Source: Circinella minor (Eukaryota; Mucoromycota; Mucoromycetes; Mucorales; Lichtheimiaceae). From it: a stretch of 64,000 bases of DNA. The stretch is taken from positions 1-64,000 of the forward strand of contig JAEPRB010000167.1 in assembly GCA_016758965.1 (NCBI GenBank), in the 5' to 3' direction. Position 1 is the first letter of the stretch. Every line of letters starts with the position of its first letter. The position numbers and the translations under genes are program-made. Shown one piece after another: positions 12,099 to 22,803 of the stretch. The notes beneath the pieces were generated by a model. It ran no database searches. It was not told the DNA's origin and worked only from the letters and a program-made list of their open reading frames with translations.

Positions 12099-13841
12099 CT
12101 ATAAACGTGAAGCTCGACAATTAGGACATGTCAATTTCCAACGAGAAATACAACTAGTATGAAATTGATGACCACAAGGTAGCGACGTTTTCATAAATAC
12201 AACATCCTCCAAGCAAATAGTACAAGAAGGGTCTTTTGTTTGTGCATTAAGATCCTTGGACTCAATTCCCAATCGTTTCCATGAAACTTGATCACTTGGA
12301 TCATAACGCTGATAAGCATCTTTATCAGTCACCTCTTTCCAATCCGACTTGAATTCTGTACCATCCTCTTTGACACCATGAATTCTATACTGACATTTTG
12401 CGAATCCGACAGTGATTGGCTTGACGTTTGTACGATGACAATTGGGACATTGAGTAAACGAATTACCTAACTCATAAATCCCGATTCCCTTGTTATAAAT
12501 AACTCGATGTGAAGGTGTACATTCACATTCAATTTCAATATTGGTTCCCCAGGCTACCATTCGACCTTTTGGTGCATTTTCTGAAAATGTGAGTTTACGA
12601 AGACCTCCCGAATTAGATACATCAGCAAACATTGTAGGCCCACCTCCACCACCACGCAGTCGAAGAATTAAATGTAAAACAGATTCTTTCTGAATGTTAT
12701 ATTCATTTAATAAACGTTCATCTTCTAGCTGTTTTCCAGCAAAAACCATACGTTGCTGATCGGGTGGGACATTCTCTTCATATTCAACCATCAGTTTCAG
12801 TCCTTTGACAGATTGTGTTGTGACATCAGTAAATATAGTAATGGTCTTTCCGGTTAATGTCTTTACAAAAAGTTTAACAGGATTAGGACCTTTGCATATA
12901 GGCTTCTCTCGTTTTTGTGGGTCATAGTTTTCAGGTATTTTCATGGCGAGTTGAATTTCACCAGCTTGAATGTCAGTGTATTTAGATAGAGAGTAATCGT
13001 TTTCTAACAGTGATCCATTAAAAAATAAAAACTGGTCAGAGACAGGCAATGGTTCTTGTTCATTAAGTCCTCGTTCAGTCATGTGAGATATTTTTTCTTT
13101 GAGATCTTGTACAGTAGCGCTTTCTTTCAGATCCACAGTAACATTGTTTCCTTCTGCAGTAACTACTTTAAAAGTCATTATTGATGATGATGATACCAAG
13201 AAATCTCCTGGTACTGCATTTTCTGATGTTTTTGAAAACGGAGTTGCCCCTGCAACCGAAACTGTTGATATTGCAGGATTTTGTTCCTTTGATTTTTCAG
13301 AAAAGCGAAATAATGATGCTGAAAGTCGTTGTTGTCTTTGTACAATACTAGTCAAAAATTTCGGTGCTTTGAGTATGAATTTCTCTTTCTTTTTATTTGT
13401 GGTGATACCACTGATGTCCATTTTTGGTTTTTGCAATTCTTCTTCTACAGCAACAATCGATGGTAAGCTTTCTTTTACTTTTTCTTCCTGTTCTGTTATT
13501 TTTGCTTTTTCCGAAATATTGGTTGATGGTTGTTGATAGTATCGTTCGTCAAAACGTATATTTGGAGGGGGTGTTCGAGCATTTGCAAACAACGATGCAC
13601 AACCTTTATAAGTAACTGTTTTTCCAAATAAACTATAATCGTATATAGATTTTGTATAATTTTCAACCAATATTCCGTCAATATATAATTTACATTGATT
13701 ATTATAAGGACCTGGTATTGAACCGTCTAAAATATTTGATACTCGATCTTGAATATACTGTATTGATTCATGCTCTCGGTAAGGAACTTTAATAAACAAG
13801 CCTGGGAATCCGGCGATAATAACATCCATTTTAGAAGCCAT
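12099..13841 (-). CDS. Ubiquitin-like/ubiquitin-RING fusion protein, putative E3 ligase
   Basis: A single exon gives 580 aa from the ATG at 13841 (MASKMDV). Upstream codons are open but low-complexity. There are three ubiquitin-like units: a divergent N-terminal one (about residues 5-80), a second (about 220-300), and a near-canonical ubiquitin (about 320-395) beginning [15 protein letters not shown] and ending [10 protein letters not shown] conserved-looking domain with a CPNC pair follows ([15 protein letters not shown] to about residue 490). A C-terminal RING-H2 (about 540-577) follows: CTIC, PCGH, FHTSC, CPNC. RING domains recruit E2 enzymes. With ubiquitin in the same chain, self-regulation or precursor-like cleavage after the diglycine is possible, but that is inference. 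No transmembrane segment is seen. The domain assignments are strong, the biological role unknown. Confidence 0.88.
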   Translation of the reverse strand: MASKMDVIIAGFPGLFIKVPYREHESIQYIQDRVSNILDGSIPGPYNNQCKLYIDGILVENYTKSIYDYSLFGKTVTYKGCASLFANARTPPPNIRFDERYYQQPSTNISEKAKITEQEEKVKESLPSIVAVEEELQKPKMDISGITTNKKKEKFILKAPKFLTSIVQRQQRLSASLFRFSEKSKEQNPAISTVSVAGATPFSKTSENAVPGDFLVSSSSIMTFKVVTAEGNNVTVDLKESATVQDLKEKISHMTERGLNEQEPLPVSDQFLFFNGSLLENDYSLSKYTDIQAGEIQLAMKIPENYDPQKREKPICKGPNPVKLFVKTLTGKTITIFTDVTTQSVKGLKLMVEYEENVPPDQQRMVFAGKQLEDERLLNEYNIQKESVLHLILRLRGGGGGPTMFADVSNSGGLRKLTFSENAPKGRMVAWGTNIEIECECTPSHRVIYNKGIGIYELGNSFTQCPNCHRTNVKPITVGFAKCQYRIHGVKEDGTEFKSDWKEVTDKDAYQRYDPSDQVSWKRLGIESKDLNAQTKDPSCTICLEDVVFMKTSLPCGHQFHTSCISRWKLTCPNCRASRL

Positions 13842-14384
13842 ACTGTTTATATGTATAAAATTGAGAGAGAAGAAAGAGAGTAAGGAGTAAAAAAAAAAAA
13901 TGGAAAAATTCTTTTCGAAATACGAATCATTTTTTCTTTTTTCAAACGCTGCGCACAACGAAACAGGAAATTTGTTAGTTCTGTGCCACATTTGATAAGA
14001 TCTCAATTAAATGTGTAATGGTGGAGATTAACCTTGAACTCACTTGGTACTGAGATGTGACGGATTACGTGATGTTGCTTCAACACGACTTTTTTGTTTG
14101 TTTGCCCCTTATATGATGCTTACGTATTTACGGATATTCATAAATAGTATATTTTATAACCACAACTAAAACCATTACTCCAAATTATATTCAGTAAACT
14201 ACTCCCGAGGAGTATATTAAATGTATTTTGAGTAGATTACGTACTTTCATAACAATAAAAGTACGTAGATAATGATTAAGAATTTTCATGTATTGATACT
14301 TACACCTGTTTATTACATACTACTATTCAATCTACACAGAGACATTAATTTATAATTATACATGGATACGTAACACATTATTTT

Positions 14385-15065
14385 ACTGTTTTGAATAATA
14401 AACAAAGCAGTAGTTAATTGTTAACGTTAACGTTTTTTTTTCTTTTGCGAACGATATAATGTTTGATACAGTAAAAGGAGCTAGAATCCTGGGAACATGG
14501 TTGAGTTTACTGGAAAAAGTTTGGAACGATTTACTTTCAAAAGTTATGCTCAGCAATGTGTATGCTCAGCAATATGGTACAAATTATGTACTGAGCTACA
14601 CAGTGCAAAGATCTTTTTAACTGTTTAGCAGGCTTTCAAACGTCATGCGTAGTGTGTAATGTTTACAGACGCCAAAAAGAAAATGAATAACTCGACTTGC
14701 AAGGGGAAACGATTTTTTGTTTCAAGGTCTAATGTACATAAGAAGCTTATGTCAAGGCTCTTCCTCCCTTATTTTGATATATTGAACTAAATATGAAATG
14801 AAAGAAGAGAGTGATTACTTTTATGGGTCAAATAAGAGGCAAGAGGAGGGAAGAATCTGTAATTGTATTAGAGATAGATGCTGGTTTGTATATATACAAT
14901 ATATTCACACATGTTAAATTGTAATGAACATTATTAGTTTATATGATCGATACACCCACCGTTATGGCCGCATTGACTTTTTTTTTACATAGCGAATTTA
15001 TTAATTTATTACATACATTCAAAAAATGATCTATTCGTTACGTACCTTACGTACATGATAGTAGA
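14385..15065 (+). repeat. Dispersed repeat, copy 1 (blocks X and Y)
   Basis: Block Y (about 14555-15065) matches 46080-46600 in the same orientation, with shared stretches such as ATGGTACAAATTATGT and GACTTTCAAACGTCAT-like sequence over some 500 bp at roughly 80-85% identity by eye. Block X (about 14385-14460, containing GTTAACGTTAAC) matches 45960-46050 in the opposite orientation. No coding frame runs through it. Confidence 0.75.
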
Positions 15066-15109
15066 TTTTATACCTGAACGATCTGAAATCAAAAGCAAGA
15101 GATATGGCG

Positions 15110-15490
15110 TGCGCTGTTGATGACAGTGAATATACACGGTGTTAGCCGAAAATGAGTAGTAGTACTGACACTTTTAGTTAGGGTGTCTGGAGACTACTAT
15201 TAACACTGAGTGGAGGTAATAGATTTTTTTGCCATTACCATGGAGACCATCTACGTAGATAAAAAAAGAAAACGTTTACTGGTCAAAGACTTTATCCACG
15301 ACCATCTCTAAAAAAACCAGACAAAAGCAATAAATCTGACGTACGCTACTAATGACGGTGAACACACACGGTGTTGGCCGAAAATGAGTAGCACTGACAC
15401 TTTCACTTAGGGCGTCCGTAGACTACTATTGATACTGGGGAGAGCCAATAGATTCCTTTGCCATGGTTAGGAAAGAAGGAAAGAAGGAAA
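15110..15490 (+). repeat. Block Z dispersed repeat, two direct copies
   Basis: Two direct copies of about 130 bp (near 15110-15245 and 15340-15490) share the core GGTGTTGGCCGAAAATGAGT (first copy has TTAGCC) and the block around AGACTACTATT. A third copy lies inverted at about 45460-45545. No protein is encoded. Confidence 0.7.
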
Positions 15491-15819
15491 GATAATAGAA
15501 ATGGGTATTTTTTTTCATTGAATTTAAATTTCGGTACCTTGAAATTTATTTATTTTATTAATGACGAAATTAAATTGAACACGCGCTGATTGCAGCTTAT
15601 TGCTCTCGTCTGTTCACAAAGAGAGGAACTGAAAAACCTGCAGGGATGCAGGAAAAAGGTGTATTGAAAACGACAGTACATAGTTATCAACGGGGGGGGG
15701 GATGAGGTAGAGGTCGTTTAAGGTAAAAGAGAAAGTAGTGAAGAAACAATATTACAGAAAGAAAGATGGAGAAGTGGAGCATGGCTAAAGAAATGCTGAT
15801 ACTTTGTTTGTTTGTTTGG

Positions 15820-17625
15820 TTTTTTTTTTTTCTTTTTTTTTTTTTTTTTATAAATTTAAATTGGAAGGGGATGCATGTGGTACAAGTGGTGGTTCAATCC
15901 ATTGTAGTAATAAATGTCCAAATTGATTTGTTGGTGGTGAAGGGGTGGTGTAATATTCAGGACGGTAAGTACGGTGTAGTTGGTGTAAAATGTAGGAGAG
16001 TTTTGGCCAGATGATTTTCCAATAGACACGTTTTTGGTATGATGTTGGAGGTGTTTTGGGGAGTCGGTTGAGAATAAAAGAAATAGGGTCGCTGATGTTT
16101 TTGGGGATTGATAAAAACGTATGGACCCGATGGCAGGAAAGTAAGTGTTGTTTAGATAGATGGGTCGTTTGGTGACAATTGGGGCATGGCTGTTGTTGGT
16201 GATTAGTGATCCAACCTAGGCGATAGTGGATACATAAATTATGTTCTATAGATGTCATGGGCAGCCATAGAATTGGGTCAATTCCCAATTGCTGACGGCA
16301 TTGATTTAGTAATTTACTGTTCTTGCGTTGGCAGCGTTGTATGTGTGTGCTTTTAATATGTTGTTTGATGGCTGTTTTTAGACCACTGTTTGTTACCATG
16401 TGGTGGTCTAGTTGTGTTGTTGTATCTAGTGATTGCCAAATTTTATTTTTTCTAATGACTGAAGTCCAGGAACGAAGACCTTTTGTTTGGCGAGCCTGAG
16501 GTAATAAGGTGGGGAATAAAGCATCATCAGGCATAAACTTTGCTTGTAAGGTAGTAACACGATCAACTATAAATTCAAGATTTGCTAGATGGTGAATAAT
16601 GGCCATCGAGTGGTTAGTCTTGGTACCATATATTTTTCGGAGGCAAGTATTTTGGGTTTCTTGGAGAATATTGTAATCATCTCTATTGAGTTTTGCAATG
16701 GCCATACCATATTCCATCTTGGGTCGGATAAATTGGCGGTAAAGACGAGTACTAAGTAATTTACCAAGACATCGTGCGCGCACACCAATTGACGCCATAA
16801 TATTCATTGCTGAAACTGCAGCAGTAGTATTTCGATCAATAAGTTTATTAGTGTTGATACATCCATCTGGGGTAAAGGGGACACACCAAGATATGTGAAT
16901 TTGGTTGCTCGTTGTAGGTTGACTCCATATAGTTGTGGTAGTTGATTCGGAGGTGGATCAGTCATGGACATATAAATGCGTTTCATGGGGTTCCATCTAT
17001 AACCTAAATTAATACTATGATCTTCACATGCTTTCAGTAATAAGAAGATCATCTCTAATTATATTATTTTTTTCATATAATAAATTAATACTTTTACTTT
17101 TAGTAAATTAAATTATTTTAATTATAATTTACACTTCTAATTATATTACTGAAATAGAACTGCCAAGACAAAATCAAAGATTTTTATGGAGTTCTATTCT
17201 AGTCAATTTCTCTAAGAGAAAGTAACATAAAGAGTCGCGTTGCAAGTTAAAAACTTACAACTTCTTCTAAATTAATAATTAACTTTAAAACTTTATAAAT
17301 AAAACAGTTTGAATCATTTCTCTAAGGGTATAGTATCCCATGTGCCAAGAAGAGCCACATCATCTGCGTATAGTAGACTGTTGATAAAGAGGTTGTTAAA
17401 TTTTGAGCTATGTGATGGAAGAACTTGGGCTTCGACAGTACGTAAAAGAGTTGGTAGAGAGTTGATATAATGAGAGTAGAGAATTGGGGACAATACTGAT
17501 CCTTGTAGAACTCCAGTATGTGGATGGAATTGATGTGAAATTTGATCGGAGAGTAATACTTCAATTGAAACATGATCAAATAGATTTTTGAGTAATAAAA
17601 GTAATAACCGAGCCGACATACCGAG
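15820..17625 (-). mobile_element. 5'-truncated LINE retrotransposon, 3' end with poly(A)
   Basis: On the minus strand the remnant begins inside the reverse transcriptase domain near 17619. It shows GVLQGSVLSPILYSHYINSL and the catalytic SLLYADDVALLG, continues through YLGV..., and ends at 15848 with a C-terminal CPNC...H...C zinc-knuckle-like motif typical of non-LTR elements. The stop codon is followed directly by an A-rich tail (T-run at about 15820-15850 on the + strand). It is dead: the 5' part is missing, a GT duplication near 16880-16890 breaks the frame, and a 260-bp sequence is inserted at 17059-17318. Such elements copy by target-primed reverse transcription, which explains the 5' truncation. 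Confidence 0.9.
17059..17318. mobile_element. Nested 260-bp insertion inside the LINE with 7-bp target duplication
   Basis: TCTCTAA occurs at 17052-17058 and again at 17319-17325. Removing one copy and the 260 bp between them rejoins the LINE reading frame (…GTWDTIPLE to MIFLLLKACE…). The insert is AT-rich, non-coding and shows no clear terminal inverted repeat. Confidence 0.8.
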
Positions 17626-18098
17626 AACCGACCGGGCCGGTATGTAAATTATCTTCTTGTAAGTAAAGTGCTTGTATCAATTCCATTCGTGACCTTTTTT
17701 CAAAACTGTTGTTCCTACATGTCTTGTCCTACACGTTCGTTTGACCGTTGGAAGACTAGCAAGAAGAATAAATTTGTTACATCACGTTTGCTTACAAGAA
17801 CGTCCAAAATCGATGAATATAAATAGTATATACATGACGTTTGGCCTCCAATAAAACCCATTGTTCCGACTTTTGGATCATGCACCACAAGAATAGTTTC
17901 GAGGTTGCTTTGCAGCTGGCGTCCTAGTCTAGCAAGGTTGGTTGCAACTGCATGTATCAGGACTCAAACGTTATAATGTTATGATCAATTACGAGCTTTA
18001 TACTGCTTACAGTATGAGCGGGACTTTTGTTTCCGAAGGCAATATCTACAACATCATATTCAAGCGACTAAATAAGTAGCATTTTCTGAGTAAGATAT

Positions 18099-18281
18099 TT
18101 ATTTTTGGTAAAACCTTCGATGATGTGTTTCCAACCGATCAATACTGGAAATTTGAAAAGCTTGCACTATTTGTTGTCCTATCATCGCGAGACGAAGGAA
18201 CAAAAAGCAAAACTCTTCTTTGAAGATATGATGCATGCCGCTGTACGTCAAATTGTATGTATTTTTTTTTCTTCGTAACAA
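18099..18281 (-). pseudogene. Gene fragment of unknown family, with repeat-rich flanks
   Basis: A short minus-strand frame has a protein-like core (FCFLFLRLAMIGQQIVQAFQ, then ISSIDRLETHHRRFY) but no convincing start or second exon. It looks like a leftover exon of an accessory gene. The rest of 17640-18820 shows no recognisable gene. Confidence 0.35.
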
Positions 18282-18822
18282 AACAGTTTAACTACAGAGA
18301 ATATGTATTATATATATACAAAATAATGTCTTATTTATATATTATAGAACATTCAAAACTAGAATTATTTGGCTCATAATACAGAGTAAAAATGTCACTC
18401 TATTCTCTAGAATATTCTTCGTACAGTAACACATGGGGATTGTTCAAGGGTGGTGTGTTAGAGCTCATGTATTTTACTCAAGGTATTTTCAAATGCCAAG
18501 ACGAACAATTCAAACAAGTATATAATAGTTGTATTTAAAGGTAAAAAGTATATATGTAACATTACAATAATGATTTATTATAATTGGTTCATTTGATGGT
18601 AGTACATTTTTTATACTATTTAAAAACCAGGTGTTTGAATCAGATAAGAGAGGGGGAAAATAAAGAATTAAATGTGAATTTGTTTTTTTGTTTAATATAA
18701 CCTTGAGATATATTAATCCTTTCCTGCTTGATTAAACGAGTCACTTCCAACAAAGTAACATGAGAATTGTATTCGCCAATAAAGAGCCATTAGATAGAAT
18801 TAATAAGATCATTGGAATCATT

Positions 18823-20638
18823 TTAATCATCTTCCTCTAAACCTTTCGCATGTTTTAAAACCGTGTCGCGCCATTGTAATAGCAAATCCAATTGACTTGC
18901 AAACTTCTTCAACTCAACCTCAGTTCGAGGAAGCTTTATCTACACGTTGAATGGGTAGAATGTCCTTAGTAGCGAATAAATATAATATATCAATAAAACA
19001 AAACAAAAAAGTACCTTCATTAAATTCTTCTTGACGTACTTGTTCTCTTCTTCAATTAAAATGTCCATGCTTAAGATCATATCTACACAACAGTCAGTTA
19101 TAAGCATTGATTAGCACAATGTCATTTTGTAAATACAGGTAACAAAGTAATAAAAATAAATTTTGCATACCATGGTATAATAAACAATAGACCTTGGCAT
19201 GTTCATGCTTCTTGGTAAACGCGTTATTTTGGTCGACTACTTTACGTGCATGACTTGTCATTTTCACTTCGTCACTGATTTTTTTACCCAATGTTCCAAC
19301 GTTTATCCCACCAGCAAATTCACTAACAACACTGGCAGCTGAATGATTACTGACAGGTAATCCGAGCCCATCCCATTTGAGGTTGTCTGTGGAGGTATGT
19401 GTGATTTCTATCCTGTATGATTTTAATTTACTTGATCAATACCATTTATATATTTCAAGCATAATAATAAAAAGAAAAAAAAGTGTTTAAGATAAAAAAA
19501 AAACTAATGTAATACCATCGAAAATCTACAATTTCATTCTTAGGTGTAAAAAGAGTGTTGATTATGTATACAGTGGTTAGGCAAGCCGCGGTACGTTCTA
19601 AACACTTGGATTGAAGAACTTTTCGGGGTGCCTGAATCAAATCAATGCTATCAGAAAGTTCAATAATGATAAGTAATGTACACATATAATATATACCCAA
19701 CTAATGATCCATTTTTTTTTTAAAAAAATTAACATTTACAAGTGACCAAGGAGCTTTTCTGCAACGCGATAATCTTCATGCACATGGAAATCATATTCGG
19801 ATGGTGATACTGGTGGTGTACGAATAGCTTCTTGTAAAGTATGTAATGATGGTGCTGTGTTGCTGACATTATTGATGTAAGATGTAAATGCTTCTGATCG
19901 ATTTGGTTCCACTAGAGCGAACTCCTTTTTAAGAGATTTTCGTTGCCGTTTCTTAACTTGTTTACACACCACTTTATCATCGTAATTGAAAACATCCTTG
20001 ACAGCCCTAAAAGAAAGCGTTCAGCAAAACTTGAATCAGCAAATATTCGAGTTACAATTTGAAATGGTTTTATTTAGGTGAGAGAACTTACCAGGAGGAT
20101 GTTGGCAATGTTGATACAAATTGTGAAGTTTCATCGTATTTAAGCTATTATACAACATCTGTATTAGTTCACTGAAAAGCAGTGGAATACCATGCCAAAA
20201 AAAATAGCGTGTAATAAATACCTTTTTCGCATCGGCTTCAATATGGTCCATGAAGGTATTATTGATGTTTTCTAAAGCTTGGAGCCGTCTTTTTCGGATC
20301 CTTGTGATTGAACCACGAATTCCACTGGTGTTGCTGCTTTCTGACTCCAATCCATTATCGTCATTGTCGTCTTCATTATCAATATTTTCATCTTGCTTCC
20401 AATGATTTTGATATTTTGTATAAAAAGTCGAAGCTTCATCGTTCTTTCGTTTCCCCTTACGATACTATAGTACAGCTCTGTCAGCGTTACGAATCATTCT
20501 CTTACAAAGAAAAAAAAAGAGGAATATTTCTACTTACAGAAAACAATACACCGGCCTTTTTAGATATTTACGTATTTCAGGATCAATACAGTTTTTAAGA
20601 ATTTCAATAATGGAGGAATAGTGAGCATTGGTATCCAT
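18823..20638 (-). CDS. Lineage-specific hypothetical protein, eight exons
   Basis: Exons 20464-20222, 20144-20092, 20006-19740, 19647-19516, 19412-19171, 19082-19015 and 18939-18823 join in phase and give 374 codons. An apparent first exon (20638-20538, starting MDTNAHYSSIIEILKNC) has good splice signals but is one base out of phase with exon 2, so either the first exon differs or the gene has a frame break. The protein has a basic segment (ITRIRKRRLQALENI), an Asp/Asn-rich linker, a second basic patch (KQVKKRQRKSLKKEF) and an acidic C-terminus (GLEEDD). I do not recognise a domain. The start codon lies seven bases from the 1-kb inverted-repeat element at 20645, so its native promoter has been replaced or split. 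Confidence 0.6.
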
Positions 20639-20644
20639 TTCAGA

Positions 20645-21636
20645 AGAGAATTACTACGAGCGTAGCAAAAGTCCGACTAGGGGCGTAGCATGGAGGGGTC
20701 ATGTTAGTGTCGCTATTGTACGCTACGCCCCTAGTCTGACTTTGATCTTTGATCCATTAAAACCATTCTCACTTGGACAATTACTTTTGCTATAAGTTTA
20801 CATTAATTTACAGAAAATGGGCCACTACTGTTAGTTATACTCTGTAAGGGTAGAATTAATAATAAAATAGCAATTGAAAAAGAAGGAAACAATAAAGGCC
20901 GAAAATAACAGTGAGGTAATAAAAATGAAAATGAATCTCTGGATGGGTGTAACTCTGATGATAACACTGGTAAATAACAAAGGATACTCTACATGTAATT
21001 AAACTATAATTCAGTAAGCAATTAATCAAGATAGTGTATGTATAACTCATTCATCCAAAAAAAAAATAGTTGCTTCAGACATTGTACCAATATTATCCAA
21101 ATAATACAGCTTATCCAACAAATACTTGCCCTAGAATGTTGGATTCAACTTACTCAGGCAGATAATAACAAGACTTAGTATAAAGACGCAGTAACGTCCG
21201 GTATGGCATTCAAACGTCTGGCTCAAATGTTTACCAGAAAATACTGTACAAGACGAACTTGATATATATATATATATATGTACAAACTATTTCGAGAATC
21301 TATCATCTTATTTTTCATCTCTCTAAATAATCATATTAAATGGCCTACGTACTACATGTTCATCTATAAAATAAACTGATATAAATTTTTGTATTATAAA
21401 CAGTGTTTATAAAAATGACAAAGAGGACATCATCTAAAACCATCTTCGTTAAGCATTATATTATAAAAAATACAACCAACAATGAAAAAGATAGAAGCAA
21501 TTGTCCAAGTGAGAATGGTTTTAATGGATCAAAGATCAAAGTCAGACTAGGGGCGTAGCGTACAATAGCGACACTAACATGACCCCTCCATGCTACGCCC
21601 CTAGTCGGACTTTTGCTACGCCCGTAGTAATTCTCT
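20645..21636. mobile_element. ~1-kb non-autonomous DNA element with 138-bp terminal inverted repeats
   Basis: The segments 20645-20782 and 21499-21636 are reverse complements over 138 bp with about one mismatch, starting AGAGAATTACTACG. Inside each arm is a smaller inverted repeat built on the core ACTAGGGGCGTAGC. The 716-bp middle has no significant open frame, so the element is non-autonomous (MITE-like). A clear target duplication is not visible. A related end occurs at 61398. Confidence 0.88.
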
Positions 21637-21659
21637 AAAAAAAGGGACGTTAATTTTTT

Positions 21660-22153
21660 TTACGAATCGTCTTCAAACGATCCGAATAAAGTACTCGGAG
21701 GAGAAGACATTAAAATGGTATCTTGTGACGAAAAGAGTACAAAATCTTCTTGTGGACGTACATCGGAAGTTGATGCCGAACTATTCGTCTTCGTCGTCCT
21801 TGTAGTAGTGGTATGAGTAGCAGGAGTGGAGTTCATAATATTGGTTGTTATAGCAACATCATTATCGCCGTTGTTGTGATTATTATTATTATTCCTGGTA
21901 GTAATGGTACCATTATTTGTTGCCTGTTATCCAACAAAAAAGTTGCCATGGCTTCCAACGTACTATCTTCCTCGACCACGACGAATTCTTCAAAGACTAT
22001 GTCTTCTTCGTAATAAGGTCTACTACTTATAGTATCTGTTGATGATGGTGGTCTTGAAGCACCTAAAGGTGGTGATGGTGGTAAATAAGAAGAAGGGGAT
22101 TGTCGTCGTCGTTGTCGTGTTGTTGTCGTTGATGATTTCTTGGGTGCTTTCAT
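21660..22153 (-). CDS. Small low-complexity protein, uncertain
   Basis: The frame from the ATG at 22153 begins MKAPKKSSTTTTRQRRRQS, basic and Ser/Thr/Pro-rich, then acidic (YYEEDIVFEEFVVVEE). Unspliced it ends at 21848 with 101 aa. A second Asn/Thr-rich open frame down to the TAA at 21660 would join if a short intron ending at the CAG near 21930 were removed, but no good donor is evident. No homologue is recognised. It could be spurious. Confidence 0.35.
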
Positions 22154-22803
22154 TTATATAAAAAAGTTTTACTTGACGAGCAAAAGAAAAGTAATATTTC
22201 GACACGTATATATAACAATATACGAAGTAGGAGGAGGTTTCATATGTTTTTTCTTTTCTTTTTTACGTATTAAAGCAACAATAATAATAAAAAAGAAAAC
22301 ATACACATAAAAATATAAAAGATAAAATAATATTTGTTGTTTTTCGTCTTCTTCTAAATTTGTGTGCATAAAATATATGTATAACTTTTTTTCCTTCTCT
22401 TTTATAGAAATAATAACGCTTTTTTTTTTCGTTATATAAAAATTAAAGGAAAAAAGGTGTTACGTTCAACTTTGCTGCGCCAACTAACAGGTTTATAAAA
22501 AAAAAAGAGACTGCTTAAACTGACGCCATCAGTTTATTTTGGTTTCTCCTGCGTGTGTAATCTTTAACAAGAACTGAGAGAAAAAAAAAAGAGAGAGAGA
22601 GAGGGGTACATGGTTACACAAACAAACCCTCGTTTTTTTTATGTTAATAATAATAAGCAAACTTAAGAACTTTTTTTTACTTGGGGAATTTTTCAAAAAT
22701 TCCAAAATAATTTTATTACAAAAAACGTTGTTCATTTATGATATTCATGATATTATATGATATTTATATGTGTATAAAAAACGATATTTACTACTACTAT
22801 TGA
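22154..22803. other. AT-rich spacer between the small gene and the Crypton
   Basis: T- and A-runs and a short GA repeat near 22589-22602. No coding signal or RNA gene is seen. Confidence 0.5.

Noticed and set aside
13099..13536. 145-codon + strand frame
   Set aside because: Antisense to the ubiquitin-like region of the RING gene, whose sense protein is clearly homologous to ubiquitin.
13842..14006. 55-codon N-terminal extension of the ubiquitin-RING protein
   Set aside because: Low-complexity Phe/Ser-rich leader. The downstream ATG directly precedes the ubiquitin-like fold.
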